A stretch of 64,000 nucleotides of DNA from Streptomyces sp. 1-11 (lineage in GTDB: Bacteria; Actinomycetota; Actinomycetes; Streptomycetales; Streptomycetaceae), in contig NZ_BJTV01000001.1 in assembly GCF_007176755.1 (NCBI RefSeq), positions 372,001 to 436,000 on the forward strand. Reading direction: 5' to 3'. Below the pieces are notes generated by a model. It saw nothing but the letters and a program-made list of their open reading frames with translations. It searched no databases and was not told the origin of the DNA. Shown in pieces: positions 44,056 through 52,658 of the stretch; within the stretch, counting starts at the first letter, position 1; the number at the start of each line of letters is the position of its first letter. Both the position numbers and the translations under genes were made by a program.

Positions 44056-44367
44056 CGGGTGCGGAGACGCCCGGTGCGGTCCTGCACGAAGAACGTTCCG
44101 CACCTGCCCCGGAAGCCGCCGAGCATCGAGCACGTAAAGCAGGAACTTGGCCGTGCGGGAATATCCATATCGGATTACGACATAGTACACGTCCCGGAGA
44201 TCAGAACACCGGACGGCGTCGCATTCGGAAACAGCCCCCGCATCATAGATGGATCGCCAATGAAAGGCCCTCGCGGACTCCCCTTGATCGAAATATCCGA
44301 CATCGGGCTTCGCGACAGAAGGGCTAGGTTGTGCACGGATTTACGCGGGAACAGGAAGCGAAATTGA
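44056..44367 (+). pseudogene. Remnant of a polymorphic-toxin C-terminal domain
   Basis: In this frame about 70 residues, from PPSIEHVKQELGRAGISISD to LIEISDIGLRD, read like the C-terminal toxin module of secreted RHS or polymorphic toxins, in which GNSP, GPRGLPLIEISDIGL and a following metal-binding HExxH normally occur. Upstream the frame is closed at 44053-44055; downstream it departs into RRARLCTDLRG before the expected HExxH. A different frame starting at ATG 43980 covers the upstream part, so a frameshift is possible. A 3' fragment left by recombination is the simplest reading. Codon use is much less GC-biased than in the core genes. Confidence 0.5.
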
Positions 44368-44687
44368 CGTCCGGCCCGAGGTTCACCGAGCAACCCGAAG
44401 AACGGATTTGCCCTGCCTGTCAAACCAGAGCTATTCGCGTGTACATTTCACGCTACTCTACATCAAATAGAGCATCGCGCATCACCTATGCATGGTGCGC
44501 CAACTGCCGCCGGTACAAAGGATGGACGGGTCCGGATAGTGACGGGCTGCGATTCAACGACCCCCTCGAAGGGCTTCCGCCAGAGGAGCGCCTCTCCCTG
44601 AAAAGAGATCCAGAGACCCTATTCAGGCATCTGGATGAACTTTGGGATTCCGGTGAACTCCCACAACATTTCGACCGTGAGGGATAG
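44331..44687 (+). CDS. Zinc-ribbon protein, likely cognate immunity protein of the toxin remnant
   Basis: A 118-residue protein from a GTG at 44331, overlapping the toxin remnant. CPAC (27-30) and CANC (56-59) form a zinc ribbon around RVYISRYSTSNRASRITYAW, followed by FNDPLEGLPPEERLSLKRDP and an acidic helical tail. Small proteins of this form often follow RHS toxin ends and would bind and neutralise them. Low third-position GC shows foreign origin or recent transfer. The true start could be a downstream TTG; no strong ribosome site is visible. Confidence 0.6.
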   Translation: MHGFTREQEAKLTSGPRFTEQPEERICPACQTRAIRVYISRYSTSNRASRITYAWCANCRRYKGWTGPDSDGLRFNDPLEGLPPEERLSLKRDPETLFRHLDELWDSGELPQHFDREG

Positions 44688-44940
44688 GCGCCAACGGGGG
44701 TTACATACGGGTGCGCCTACAGCAGGCGCGGCCGTGGCCATTTAATCTGACTCAGAGATTGAGGCAGGCGCCATCGAGGATTTGGCCACTCAATCCGACT
44801 TCCGCGCCACCTTGATTACTCGTGCAGCGTTTCGAGACGGCCTGGCGGAGCGTATCTTGGTTAACGCGGGAGCCGGAGCCCGATGAATGGTAGGCCTTTT
44901 GTCGCTGTGGCCGCCTCGCCACAGCCAGGCGTGCTTTGCC
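44688..44940. other. 253-bp AT-richer noncoding scar
   Basis: Between the immunity-like gene and the Rpn-like gene I see no gene, hairpin or repeat. Composition continues the lower GC of the preceding genes (for example ATTTAATCTGACTCAGAGATT at about 44741-44761), suggesting leftover acquired DNA. Confidence 0.4.
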
Positions 44941-45825
44941 TCAGTCCGCGGCGAACAATTCCGTCGCGTCCTTGGCGTGCATCGCGCACTGGGCCCACAC
45001 CTCGAGCTGGTTCAGGTCGGTGCAGGCGTTCACCCGGTCGCGGACGGTGTCGGGCACCTCGATGCCGCGCCACTGCAGCATGTGGAGGATCATCTCGGCC
45101 TTGGCCTCGGCTCGCCCCTCTTCGCGGCCTTCTTCGCGCACCTGCTCCGCCAGCGGGTGTCGCCAGAAGTACTGAGTCGCTGTCATCAGGTCCCTCCACA
45201 TCTGCTTCGCCTGGGGATCGGCCAGGCAGGAGTCGACGAACTGCGCGAAGACCGCGGCGGTTTCGTCATCGATGGTCTGTAGGGCGGTGGCCAGGGACTC
45301 CAGTATGGCGGGGGCCTGCCGGCCACGCCCGTGTGTCATCGCCGAAAGCACCGCAACGGGTACGTCTCTCACGGCCGCCTGCTCGTCCGCGACCACCGGC
45401 ACGTTGTCCGGGCCCAGCACGAGGGGCCGTACCGTCAGCGAGTGCCAGTCCCGGAACCCCAGCCGGATCGGGCGCGAGGCCCACTTGGCGGTGGCGCTGT
45501 TCTGCGTGACGACGATGAGCACCGGCTCGCAGCGGTACTTCTCGTAGAGGTAGGAGAGGTAATAGGGCCAGCTCCCCCTCTTGCGGTCGTCCACCTTCCC
45601 CTGCGACTCGATCACGAAGAGGTACGTGCCCTCGTCCGTCTCCGCCCGCAGCAGCGTGTCCACACGCCGCTCGACCGGTTCGATCTCGGTGAGATCCACG
45701 TTCAGCGCCGCGATCTGCCTCGGCTCCGGGAACGGCACGTGCAGCACCCGCTGTAAGGCACGGGTCAGCAGTGCCGGGTCCTTCTGGAAAATCCGGTGCA
45801 GCGCCTCGTGCGACGAGCCGACCAT
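44941..45825 (-). CDS. Rpn/PD-(D/E)XK nuclease-transposase family protein
   Basis: A 294-residue protein of a family abundant in Streptomyces. Residues about 40-100 hold the nuclease core: LTEIEPVERRVDTLLRAETDEGTYLFVIESQGK, with Asp56 and the ExQ-K of residues 73-77 as the PD-(D/E)XK-type site. A helical middle follows, then a charged stretch REEGREEGRAEAKAEM (about 231-246) and a terminal helical domain. Rpn proteins promote recA-independent recombination and act in phage defence in enterobacteria; here the role is unknown. It sits on the opposite strand to the toxin remnant. Confidence 0.85.
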   Translation of the reverse strand: MVGSSHEALHRIFQKDPALLTRALQRVLHVPFPEPRQIAALNVDLTEIEPVERRVDTLLRAETDEGTYLFVIESQGKVDDRKRGSWPYYLSYLYEKYRCEPVLIVVTQNSATAKWASRPIRLGFRDWHSLTVRPLVLGPDNVPVVADEQAAVRDVPVAVLSAMTHGRGRQAPAILESLATALQTIDDETAAVFAQFVDSCLADPQAKQMWRDLMTATQYFWRHPLAEQVREEGREEGRAEAKAEMILHMLQWRGIEVPDTVRDRVNACTDLNQLEVWAQCAMHAKDATELFAAD

Positions 45826-45861
45826 CGGCTCTCCCTTCTGTCTGTCGACGTGATCAACGAG

Positions 45862-46269
45862 CTAGGCCGCCGCGAGTTCGCACCACACGTACTTGCCCCG
45901 GTTCCCGAACCTGGCCGACGGCTGCCAGCCCCAGAGGTCCGCGCACGCCCTGACCAGGGCCAGACCCCGGCCCTCCTCCCCCAGCTCGGCCACCTCCTCC
46001 AGCGCGCGGAGCGGCTCCGGCGGGCCGGGATCCGTGTCCCACGCCCCGATCCACACCACCCCCTCCACCGAGCGGCGCACCCTCAGCGCGGCCGGCCCCT
46101 TCGTGTGCCGCACCGCGTTCGACACCAGCTCCGCGGCGAGGAGTTCGGCCGTGTCGACCAGACCGATCAGACCGTGCATCGTCAGGATCAGACGCAGCGT
46201 GCGGCGGGAGATCGTCACCGCTCTGACGTCGTTGGGGATGTAGAGCGTGTAGTCCCAGGTTTCGGGCAT
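45862..46269 (-). CDS. ATP-binding protein, RsbW/anti-sigma-like kinase domain
   Basis: A 135-residue single-domain GHKL ATPase. N-box ELLAAELVSNAVRH at about 42-55, then AWDTDPGPPEP (G1 region) and GEEGRGLALVRACADLWG (G2 region, about 96-113). Such stand-alone proteins form the third member of whiJ/abaA-type regulatory sets in Streptomyces and are found divergent from XRE-DUF5753 genes, as here. It may bind or phosphorylate a partner controlling development. Residues lining the nucleotide pocket look intact. Confidence 0.9.
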   Translation of the reverse strand: MPETWDYTLYIPNDVRAVTISRRTLRLILTMHGLIGLVDTAELLAAELVSNAVRHTKGPAALRVRRSVEGVVWIGAWDTDPGPPEPLRALEEVAELGEEGRGLALVRACADLWGWQPSARFGNRGKYVWCELAAA

Positions 46270-46480
46270 GACTCATCCACTCCGGTGAGGTGAGGGGTTC
46301 GGTCCGAGAGCGCGCGGTGGCATTGCCGCAGACGCCGTGGCAGGGCGATGCGGTGCGCTTCCGCTGAGCGTTCGTTACGTCACCGACGGTAGGGCTAACA
46401 TGTCATCCCGAGCAAGCCGGTCGCGTAATCTGACCCCGAACGAGGCCAACCCACAGGTGCGTTGAGGCGAGGCAGCAACC

Positions 46481-47332
46481 ATGGTCCTGAGACGCGAGCC
46501 AACGGCGCGGCAGATGCGCTTGGCAGTCGAGTTGCGCCGGCTCCGCAACGCCGCAGGCCTTGCGGCACGCGAAGCCGCAGCGCTACTCGGGGTGAGTCAC
46601 GTCCAGATCAGTCACATCGAGTCCGGGCTCACAGGCGTGAGCGAGGAGCGGCTGCGGCGCCTCGCGGCCAATTACGCCTGCTGCGACGAGAGTCTGATCC
46701 AAGCGCTAGCGGACATGGCGACAGACCGAGCGCGGGGCTGGTGGGAGGAGTACCGGCACCGCCTGCCGACTCCGTACCTGGATCTGTCCGAACTGGAGCA
46801 CCACGCCTCATACCGCTGGGACGCCGACTTCCTGCATGTCCCCGGCCTGCTTCAGACGGAGGACTACGCGCGTGCGCTCTTTTCCTACGTCAATCCGGAA
46901 ATCCCGGCGAGCGAGGTGGCGCTTCGAGTAGAACACCGAATGAGGCGGAGGGTCATCATCGAGCGTCCGGATCCCACCCCGTACGTCGCCGTGATCCATG
47001 AGGCTGCTCTGCGCATCCGGGTGGGCGACCGACCGGCAGCGCGAGCCCAGCTTGCTCGCGTATTGGACCTCTCCGAAGCCGACCACGTCACGGTCCGGGT
47101 CATCCCGTTCGACCTGGACGGATTCGCGGGTGCCGGAAGTGCCATGGTCTACGCGGGCGGACCGCTGCCCAGACTGGACACCGTGGTTCGCGACGGACCT
47201 CATGGCACCGCATTCGTGGACGCCGAAGCCCAACTCGACCGCTTCCGAACACTCTTCCGTAGGCTTGAGGCCTCTTCACTCGAACCTGAGCGTTCGCGTG
47301 ACTTCATCCGCAGGCTGGCGAAGGAGCTGTGA
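46481..47332 (+). CDS. XRE-family regulator with DUF5753 domain (WhiJ-like)
   Basis: A 283-residue protein. The HTH_XRE domain is at about 11-70 (LAVELRRLRNAAGLAAREAAALLGVSHVQISHIESG), and DUF5753 covers about 100-278 (LEHHASYRWDADFLHVPGLLQTEDYARALF, then MRRRVIIERPDPTPYVAVIHEAALR). Streptomyces has dozens of these, usually paired with a DUF397 gene and an ATP-binding protein; the best-known members, WhiJ and AbaA-region genes, repress development. The DUF397 gene follows after four bases. Divergent from the ATP-binding protein with 211 bases between. Confidence 0.94.
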   Translation: MVLRREPTARQMRLAVELRRLRNAAGLAAREAAALLGVSHVQISHIESGLTGVSEERLRRLAANYACCDESLIQALADMATDRARGWWEEYRHRLPTPYLDLSELEHHASYRWDADFLHVPGLLQTEDYARALFSYVNPEIPASEVALRVEHRMRRRVIIERPDPTPYVAVIHEAALRIRVGDRPAARAQLARVLDLSEADHVTVRVIPFDLDGFAGAGSAMVYAGGPLPRLDTVVRDGPHGTAFVDAEAQLDRFRTLFRRLEASSLEPERSRDFIRRLAKEL

Positions 47333-47336
47333 GGTC

Positions 47337-47546
47337 ATGACCACCCCCCGCATCTGGCGGAAGTCGTCGTTCTCCGGCGGTGGCGAGGGAAACGCCTGCG
47401 TCGAGATCGCCGAAGGCCCCACCCACATACGCGTCCGCGATTCCAAAGCCCCCGCCCGAGCCACCCTCAGCTTCGCCGCCCAGGCGTTCACACCCTTCAT
47501 CGACGCCCTGAAGGCTCCGGCCGCCGACGCCGGCCCGGTCGAGTAG
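47337..47546 (+). CDS. DUF397 protein
   Basis: A 69-residue protein with the DUF397 signature WRKSSFSGGGEGNACVEIAE, VRDSKAP and a C-terminal FTPFIDALK. DUF397 proteins are partners of XRE-DUF5753 regulators and are thought to relieve or modulate their DNA binding. The ATG lies four bases after the XRE stop, with GAGG upstream, so the two are co-translated. Confidence 0.94.
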   Translation: MTTPRIWRKSSFSGGGEGNACVEIAEGPTHIRVRDSKAPARATLSFAAQAFTPFIDALKAPAADAGPVE

Positions 47547-47757
47547 CGCGAGTTTCGGACGGAGACCGGGTCACCCTCGACTCCGCCTTGACCTGATCAT
47601 GCCAACGTCGGACCATGAGCGCCAGCCCCGCACAGCGGACCCACAGCTACCGGCTCCCCGCGTCCGCACCCGCACGTCGCACTGAGGCACACCAGCTCCG
47701 AGCTCCACTCCCCCACTTCCGGCGTCCCCGGAATCCCTGGAGACCCAAGGAGAGTTC

Positions 47758-49116
47758 ATGCGACTTCGCATCCGCGGCTCCGGCGCGCGCGGCGGCAGGC
47801 GTACCGCCGCGCTCGGCGCGCTGCTGGCCCTCGCTCTCGCCGCCCCCGTCTCGGCCACCGCCCCGCACGCCACCGCCGAGAGCGCCCGCAAGGCTGCCCC
47901 GGCGTCCGGTGAGGACGTCCGGCAGTACGAGATCCATCGGAGTACGAACCCCGTGACGCGCACGGCCATCCAGGCCACCGGTGTCACCGTCGACGAGGCC
48001 GACGGGGAGACCGTGGTCGTCTCCGGGCGGGCCGGCCAGATCCGGCGGCTGCGCCGGCTCGGTTACGACGTCACCCCTCTGGGCTCCGCGCCCGACCGGG
48101 CCGGCGCCCGCGGCGAGCAGCGGCTGTACGACTTCCCGAGCGCCGACTCGAAGTACCACAACTACGCCGAGGCCAACGCCGAGATCGACCAGCGGATCGC
48201 CGCCCGCCCGGACATCATGAGCAAGCGGGTGATCGGGAAGTCGTACCAGGGCCGGGACATCGTCGCCGTCAAGGTCAGCGACAACGTGGGCACCGACGAG
48301 GATGAGCCGGAGGTGCTGTTCACCTTCCACCAGCACGCCCGCGAGCACCTGACCGTGGAGATGGCCCTGTACCTGCTGCGCGAGTTCGCCGCCGGGTACG
48401 GAAGCGACTCGCGGATCACGAATCTCGTCAACAGCCGGGAGATCTGGCTGGTCCCCGACCTCAACCCGGACGGCGGCGAGTACGACATCGCCACCGGCTC
48501 CTACCGGTCGTGGCGGAAGAATCGGCAGCCCAACTCCGGTTCCTCGTACGTCGGGACCGACCTCAACCGGAACTGGGACTACAAGTGGGGCTGCTGCGGC
48601 GGCTCTTCGGGGACGAAGTCGTCGGAGACCTACCGCGGTTCGGCCGCCGAGTCCGCGCCCGAGGTGAAGGTCGTGTCCGACTTCGTGCGCAGCCGGGTCG
48701 TCGGGGGCAGACAGCAGATCCGGGCCGGCATCGACTTCCACACCTACAGCGAGCTGGTCCTCTGGCCGTTCGGGTACACCTACTCGGACACGGCGACGGG
48801 GATGACCGCCGACGACGCCGCCGCGTTCAAGGCCGTGGGGCAGAAGATGGCGGCCAGCAACGGGTACACCCCCGAGCAGTCGAGCGATCTGTACATCACC
48901 GACGGGTCGATCGACGACTACCTGTGGGGCACACAGAAGATCTTCGACTACACCTTCGAGATGTATCCGACGTCCAGCCGGGACGGCGGGTTCTACCCGC
49001 CCGACGAGGTGATCGAGCGGGAGACCTCCCGCAACAGGGACGCGGTGCTGCAGCTGCTGGAGAACGCGGACTGCATGTACCGGTCCATCGGCAAGGCCGC
49101 CCAGTACTGCGGTTAG
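47758..49116 (+). CDS. Secreted M14 zinc carboxypeptidase
   Basis: A 452-residue metallocarboxypeptidase. ATG 47758 with AAGGAG upstream. Signal peptide about 1-35, a propeptide of about 80 residues, then the M14 domain from about 125. The zinc ligands appear in [13 protein letters not shown] (His and Glu, about 190-202) and DFHTYSE (His, near 327); the catalytic glutamate is in DYTFEMYP (near 400). Cysteines in WGCCGG and at the C-terminus may form disulfides. It removes C-terminal residues from extracellular peptides, feeding amino-acid uptake. Confidence 0.94.
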   Translation: MRLRIRGSGARGGRRTAALGALLALALAAPVSATAPHATAESARKAAPASGEDVRQYEIHRSTNPVTRTAIQATGVTVDEADGETVVVSGRAGQIRRLRRLGYDVTPLGSAPDRAGARGEQRLYDFPSADSKYHNYAEANAEIDQRIAARPDIMSKRVIGKSYQGRDIVAVKVSDNVGTDEDEPEVLFTFHQHAREHLTVEMALYLLREFAAGYGSDSRITNLVNSREIWLVPDLNPDGGEYDIATGSYRSWRKNRQPNSGSSYVGTDLNRNWDYKWGCCGGSSGTKSSETYRGSAAESAPEVKVVSDFVRSRVVGGRQQIRAGIDFHTYSELVLWPFGYTYSDTATGMTADDAAAFKAVGQKMAASNGYTPEQSSDLYITDGSIDDYLWGTQKIFDYTFEMYPTSSRDGGFYPPDEVIERETSRNRDAVLQLLENADCMYRSIGKAAQYCG

Positions 49117-49174
49117 GGAGATCGCGTGGGACGGGGGCGCCGGTTCCTTCCGGCACCCCCGCCGTCACGCGGTC

Positions 49175-49756
49175 CTAGGCCTCTTCGAAGTACGCGTCGA
49201 GTACCGCGTCCAACTGGGACTCCCACTCCGCGAAGCGGGACCTGGACGTCGCCTCGATCTCGATCGGGTACCAGCGGCGGTCCGGCGTGTGCACCGTGAT
49301 GGTGAACCGCTTGCCGAAGCGGGCGGACTCCGTCTCGACCGCGGCGATCTCGTCCCAGTGGAACTCGCAGGCCTCCTCGTCCAGGCGGAGGCGGACGCCG
49401 CGGCGGTCGGCCTCGAACCGGGCCCGGCGGTCGGCGGCCTCGAAGACGGGCGCGCCGTCCTCGGGTTCGCTCTCCTCGGCCGGTTCCTTCCCCGGCCCCG
49501 CGGACGCCGGTTCGGCGGACGCCGCCACGGGCTCGGGGGACGCCGGCTTCGCGTCCTCGATGCCGGACTGGGTCCCGGCCGCCGGCTTCGCGTCCTCGGG
49601 GCCGGTCGCGGTGCCGGTACCGGCCGCCGGACTGACGTCCGCCGGTTCCGGTTCCGCCGGTGCGGTGATCCCCGGGATGAAGGCCGGGTCGAAACCGGCG
49701 CCCTTGACGGGCTCGCCCTTCAGGGGCTGGCTGCTCGATCCTATGCGCTGGTCCAC
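49175..49756 (-). CDS. Hypothetical protein with C-terminal PH-like domain
   Basis: A 193-residue protein from a GTG at 49756. The first 105 residues are disordered and rich in Pro/Ala/Glu with imperfect repeats (EPADVSPAAG, EDAKPAAG, EDAKPAS). The last 80 residues (ARFEADRRGVRLRLDEEACEFHWDEIAAVE, then RFTITVHTPDRRWYPIEIEA) form alternating strands ending in a helix, like bacterial PH domains. No membrane segment. The function is unknown. It is convergent with the carboxypeptidase gene. Confidence 0.75.
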   Translation of the reverse strand: MDQRIGSSSQPLKGEPVKGAGFDPAFIPGITAPAEPEPADVSPAAGTGTATGPEDAKPAAGTQSGIEDAKPASPEPVAASAEPASAGPGKEPAEESEPEDGAPVFEAADRRARFEADRRGVRLRLDEEACEFHWDEIAAVETESARFGKRFTITVHTPDRRWYPIEIEATSRSRFAEWESQLDAVLDAYFEEA

Positions 49757-49830
49757 GGCGGCAGTATGGACGACATTCCTGTGCCGGAACCAGTCAGCTC
49801 GCTCTTCACATCGGTTCCCGCAGGTCACAC

Positions 49831-51312
49831 TTACACGAACAGGCTCACCACCCCGGCCACCGCGAACCCGGCGACGGACAGCACCGATTCGAGGACCGTC
49901 CAGGTGCGCAGCGTGTCCCTCTCGGTGATGCCGAAGTACTTGGCGACCATCCAGAAGCCGCCGTCGTTGACGTGCGAGGCGAAGATGGAGCCGGCCGACA
50001 CGGCCATGATGACGAGGGCGACGAAGGCCTGGGAGTGGTGGCCCTCGGTCAGCAGCGGGGCCACGATGCCGGCCGTGGTGACGATGGCGACCGTGGCCGA
50101 GCCCTGGGCCACCCGCAGTACCACCGAGATCAGGTACGACAGCACGATCACCGGCAGACCCACACCGTCGAAGGTGTCCGACAGCGCCTGGGCCACCCCG
50201 CTCGCCTTGAGGACCGCGCCGAAGACACCGCCCGCGCCGACCACCAGCAGGATGTTCCCGACCGGCTTGAGCGACGAGGTGGACACCGCCTCCAGGGACT
50301 TGCGGGACCAGCCGCGCCGGATGCCGAGCAGGTAGTAGGCGAGCAGCAGGGCGAGGGTGAGGGCGACGAAGGGGCTGCCAGCGAACTCCAGCACCGAGCG
50401 GCCCGCGGAGGGGTCGAGGGCGATGGAGGAGAAGGTGGCGGCGAGGATCAGCACCAGCGGCGTGCCGATGATGGCGAGGACCGTGCCGAGCGGCACCGGC
50501 TGCTCCTGCGGCCGTACGCCCTGCGCGCGCTGCTCGGCGAGGACGGCCCGCCGTGCCTCCTCGGAGGCCTCGACCATGTCCTGCGGTACGGCGACGAAGA
50601 TCCGCCTGCCGATCCAGGCGGAGTACGCCCAGGCGGCCAGGACGGCGGGGACGCCGCAGACGATGCCCATGAGGACGACCCAGCCGAGCTGGACGTGCAG
50701 CAGTCCGGCGGCGGCGACCGGGCCGGGGTGCGGCGGCAGGAACGCGTGGGTCATGGACAGGCCGGCGAGCAGCGGCAGGCAGTACAGCAGGATCGACCTG
50801 CCGCTGCGCTTGGCGGCGGCGTAGACGATCGGGGCGAGCACGAAGATGCCGACGTCGAAGAAGACCGGGATGCCGAAGATCAGGCCGGTCAGGCCCATCG
50901 CGAGGGGGGCGCGGCGCTCGCCGAACAGGCCGAGCAGGCGGGAGGCCAGTACCTCGGCGCCGCCGCTGACCTCCAGGATCGCGCCGAGCATGGTGCCGAG
51001 TCCGATGATGATCGCGACGTGGCCGAGGATGCCGCCCATGCCGGACTCGATGGTGGAGACGGCGTCGGAGCGCTGGACGGTGCCGAAGAGCTCGGTGACC
51101 GACAGGCCGGCGAGCAGGCCGACGGTTATGGAGACCGCCAGGAGGGCGACGAACGGCTGCAGCCGGATCTTGATGATCAGGAAGAGCAGCAGGGCTATGC
51201 CGATGGCGGCGACGGTGAGGAGTCCGGCGGTGCCGTCGACGAGGAGGAGCAGGCCTCCGGTGTGGGGTGGGGCGGCGGGCGCTGGAGCGGCTGCGGTGAG
51301 CGAATGGGACAT
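49831..51312 (-). CDS. GntP-family permease (gluconate/D-serine type)
   Basis: A 493-residue transporter with about twelve membrane helices. ATG 51312 with GAGGA upstream. Family motifs include GLGTMLGAILEVSGGAEVLA, IFGIPVFFDVGIFVLAPIVYAAAK, HAFLPPHPGPVAAAG and SHVNDGGFWMVAKYFGI, all close to GntT/DsdX. GntP proteins import gluconate or, in DsdX, D-serine by proton symport. Its neighbours (RidA, a D-serine dehydratase-like enzyme, D-aminoacylase) favour a D-amino acid, while the PfkB kinase would favour a sugar acid. Confidence 0.92.
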   Translation of the reverse strand: MSHSLTAAAPAPAAPPHTGGLLLLVDGTAGLLTVAAIGIALLLFLIIKIRLQPFVALLAVSITVGLLAGLSVTELFGTVQRSDAVSTIESGMGGILGHVAIIIGLGTMLGAILEVSGGAEVLASRLLGLFGERRAPLAMGLTGLIFGIPVFFDVGIFVLAPIVYAAAKRSGRSILLYCLPLLAGLSMTHAFLPPHPGPVAAAGLLHVQLGWVVLMGIVCGVPAVLAAWAYSAWIGRRIFVAVPQDMVEASEEARRAVLAEQRAQGVRPQEQPVPLGTVLAIIGTPLVLILAATFSSIALDPSAGRSVLEFAGSPFVALTLALLLAYYLLGIRRGWSRKSLEAVSTSSLKPVGNILLVVGAGGVFGAVLKASGVAQALSDTFDGVGLPVIVLSYLISVVLRVAQGSATVAIVTTAGIVAPLLTEGHHSQAFVALVIMAVSAGSIFASHVNDGGFWMVAKYFGITERDTLRTWTVLESVLSVAGFAVAGVVSLFV

Positions 51313-51361
51313 CAGGGGGTCCTCTTCGTAAATGCATACTGCTTTCGGGCAGGGGGGATCG

Positions 51362-51393
51362 CGGCACGGCACCGCGAGTGCGGTGCCGTGCCG
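51362..51393. repeat. 14-bp inverted repeat between ridA and the permease gene
   Basis: Arms 51362-51375 and 51380-51393 (CGGCACGGCACCGC) around loop GAGT, in a 174-base gap within a minus-strand operon. It could attenuate the downstream permease or stabilise the upstream message. Confidence 0.6.
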
Positions 51394-51486
51394 TGTGCCG
51401 TGCGCGTGCTGGTGGTGCGAAGGGGGTGGCGTGAACGGGCGCCTGCTGGAGGGGCGGCGCCGCGGAGAGAGGAGTCCGGGCCTTCG

Positions 51487-51897
51487 TCAGCCGAGGACGG
51501 CGAGGGCGTCGATCTCGATGAGGAGGCCGGGCGGCAGTCCCACGTAGACCGTGGTGCGGGCGGCGGGCGGCTGGGTGAGGCCCTGCTCGCCGAAGTAGGT
51601 GTTGTAGATGTCGTTCATCTCCGCGAAGTGGTCCACGTCGGTGAGGTAGACGCGGATCATCATCACGTCGTCCCAGCTCGCGCCGCCCTCCTCGAGGATG
51701 GCCTTGACGTTGGCGAGGGTCTGCAGGGTCTGCTCGCGCAGGGTGGGACCGGCGGGCGTGGGGGGCTTGCCCTCCTCGGCGGGCAGGAAGCCGACCTGGC
51801 CGGCGACCTGGAGGATGTTGCCCTTCCTCACCCCGTGGGAGAACCTCGCGGGCGGGGTGGTGTGGGTCTTCGGGGTGAGCGCGGTCTTCTCGGTCAT
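51487..51897 (-). CDS. ridA: RidA-family enamine/imine deaminase
   Basis: A 136-residue YjgF/YER057c/UK114 protein. The signature ends include NILQVAGQVGFLP, LANVKAILEEGGASWDDVMMIRVYL, and AARTTVYVGLPPGLLIEIDALAVL with the arginine that binds the substrate carboxylate. RidA hydrolyses reactive 2-aminoacrylate and related enamines released by PLP enzymes such as serine dehydratase. Its stop-to-start overlap places it directly after the IclR gene (4-base overlap at 51894-51897). This fits the dehydratase-like PLP protein encoded across the promoter. Confidence 0.94.
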   Translation of the reverse strand: MTEKTALTPKTHTTPPARFSHGVRKGNILQVAGQVGFLPAEEGKPPTPAGPTLREQTLQTLANVKAILEEGGASWDDVMMIRVYLTDVDHFAEMNDIYNTYFGEQGLTQPPAARTTVYVGLPPGLLIEIDALAVLG

Positions 51898-52658
51898 ACG
51901 GGGGTGCCCTTCACTGGCGTTCTTCCGGAGTACTCGCCGCTGATCGCGTCCGCGGTACGGCGCACCTGCGGGAGCAGGGTGAGGAGTTCCTCGGCGGTGA
52001 CGACGACGTTCGGCGCGGACACCGACATGGCGGCGACGACCCGGCCGTCGGCGCCGCGGACGGGGGCCGCGACGCAGTTGATGGACTCCTCGTGGCCACC
52101 GAGGTCGGTGGCCCAGCCCTGTTCGCGCACCTGCTCCAACTCGCGCAGAAACGCTGCGGCGTTGGGGGTGGAGCGGGGCGTGTAGAGGGGGTAGTCGAGC
52201 TGGTCCGCGAGGGCGCGGCGCTCAGGCTCGGGCAGGTCGGCGAGGAGGAGTTTCGCCACGGCCGCCACGGTGATGGCCACCGGCTTGCCGATCCGCGAGT
52301 ACATCCGGACGGGGTAGCGGCTCTCCACCTTGTCGATGTAGAGCACCTCGTTCTCCTCGTGGACGGCGAGGTGCACGGTGTGGCCGCAGGCCTCGTTGAG
52401 CCGGACGAGGTGGGGATGGGCGATCTCGCGGATGTCGAGGTTCTCCATCGCCTCCTGGGCGAGGGCGAAGAGGCGTGCGCCGAGGCGGTAGCGCTGGTCG
52501 GACTGGCGGTAGACCAGGCCGTGTTCGTGCAGGGTGCGCAGGAGCCGCAGGGCCGTCGACTTGTGGACGCCGAGACGGTCGGCGACCTGGCCGAGGTCGG
52601 CGGGGCCCTCGGCGAGCAGCGGCAGGATGCTCAGGGCGCGGTCGACGGTCTGACTCAT
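51894..52658 (-). CDS. IclR-family transcriptional regulator
   Basis: A 254-residue IclR protein. The winged HTH is at about 3-62 (SILPLLAEGPADLGQVADRLGVHKSTALRLLRTL), then the effector domain (about 75-250) with AVAKLLLADLPEPERRALAD, ESINCVAAPVRGADGRVVAAMSVSAP. ATG 52658 overlaps the kinase stop (ATGA), so it is translated after the kinase; ridA overlaps its end. IclR regulators bind small carboxylic or keto acids and act near their own operon; the palindrome at 53966-53982 is a likely site. Confidence 0.95.
   Translation of the reverse strand: MSQTVDRALSILPLLAEGPADLGQVADRLGVHKSTALRLLRTLHEHGLVYRQSDQRYRLGARLFALAQEAMENLDIREIAHPHLVRLNEACGHTVHLAVHEENEVLYIDKVESRYPVRMYSRIGKPVAITVAAVAKLLLADLPEPERRALADQLDYPLYTPRSTPNAAAFLRELEQVREQGWATDLGGHEESINCVAAPVRGADGRVVAAMSVSAPNVVVTAEELLTLLPQVRRTADAISGEYSGRTPVKGTPV

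Noticed and set aside
43980..44327. Plus-strand frame starting at ATG 43980 as an independent gene
   Set aside because: Its second half is out of frame with the toxin-like sequence and looks noncoding; the first half has no recognised domain. Kept only as a possible frameshifted part of the remnant.
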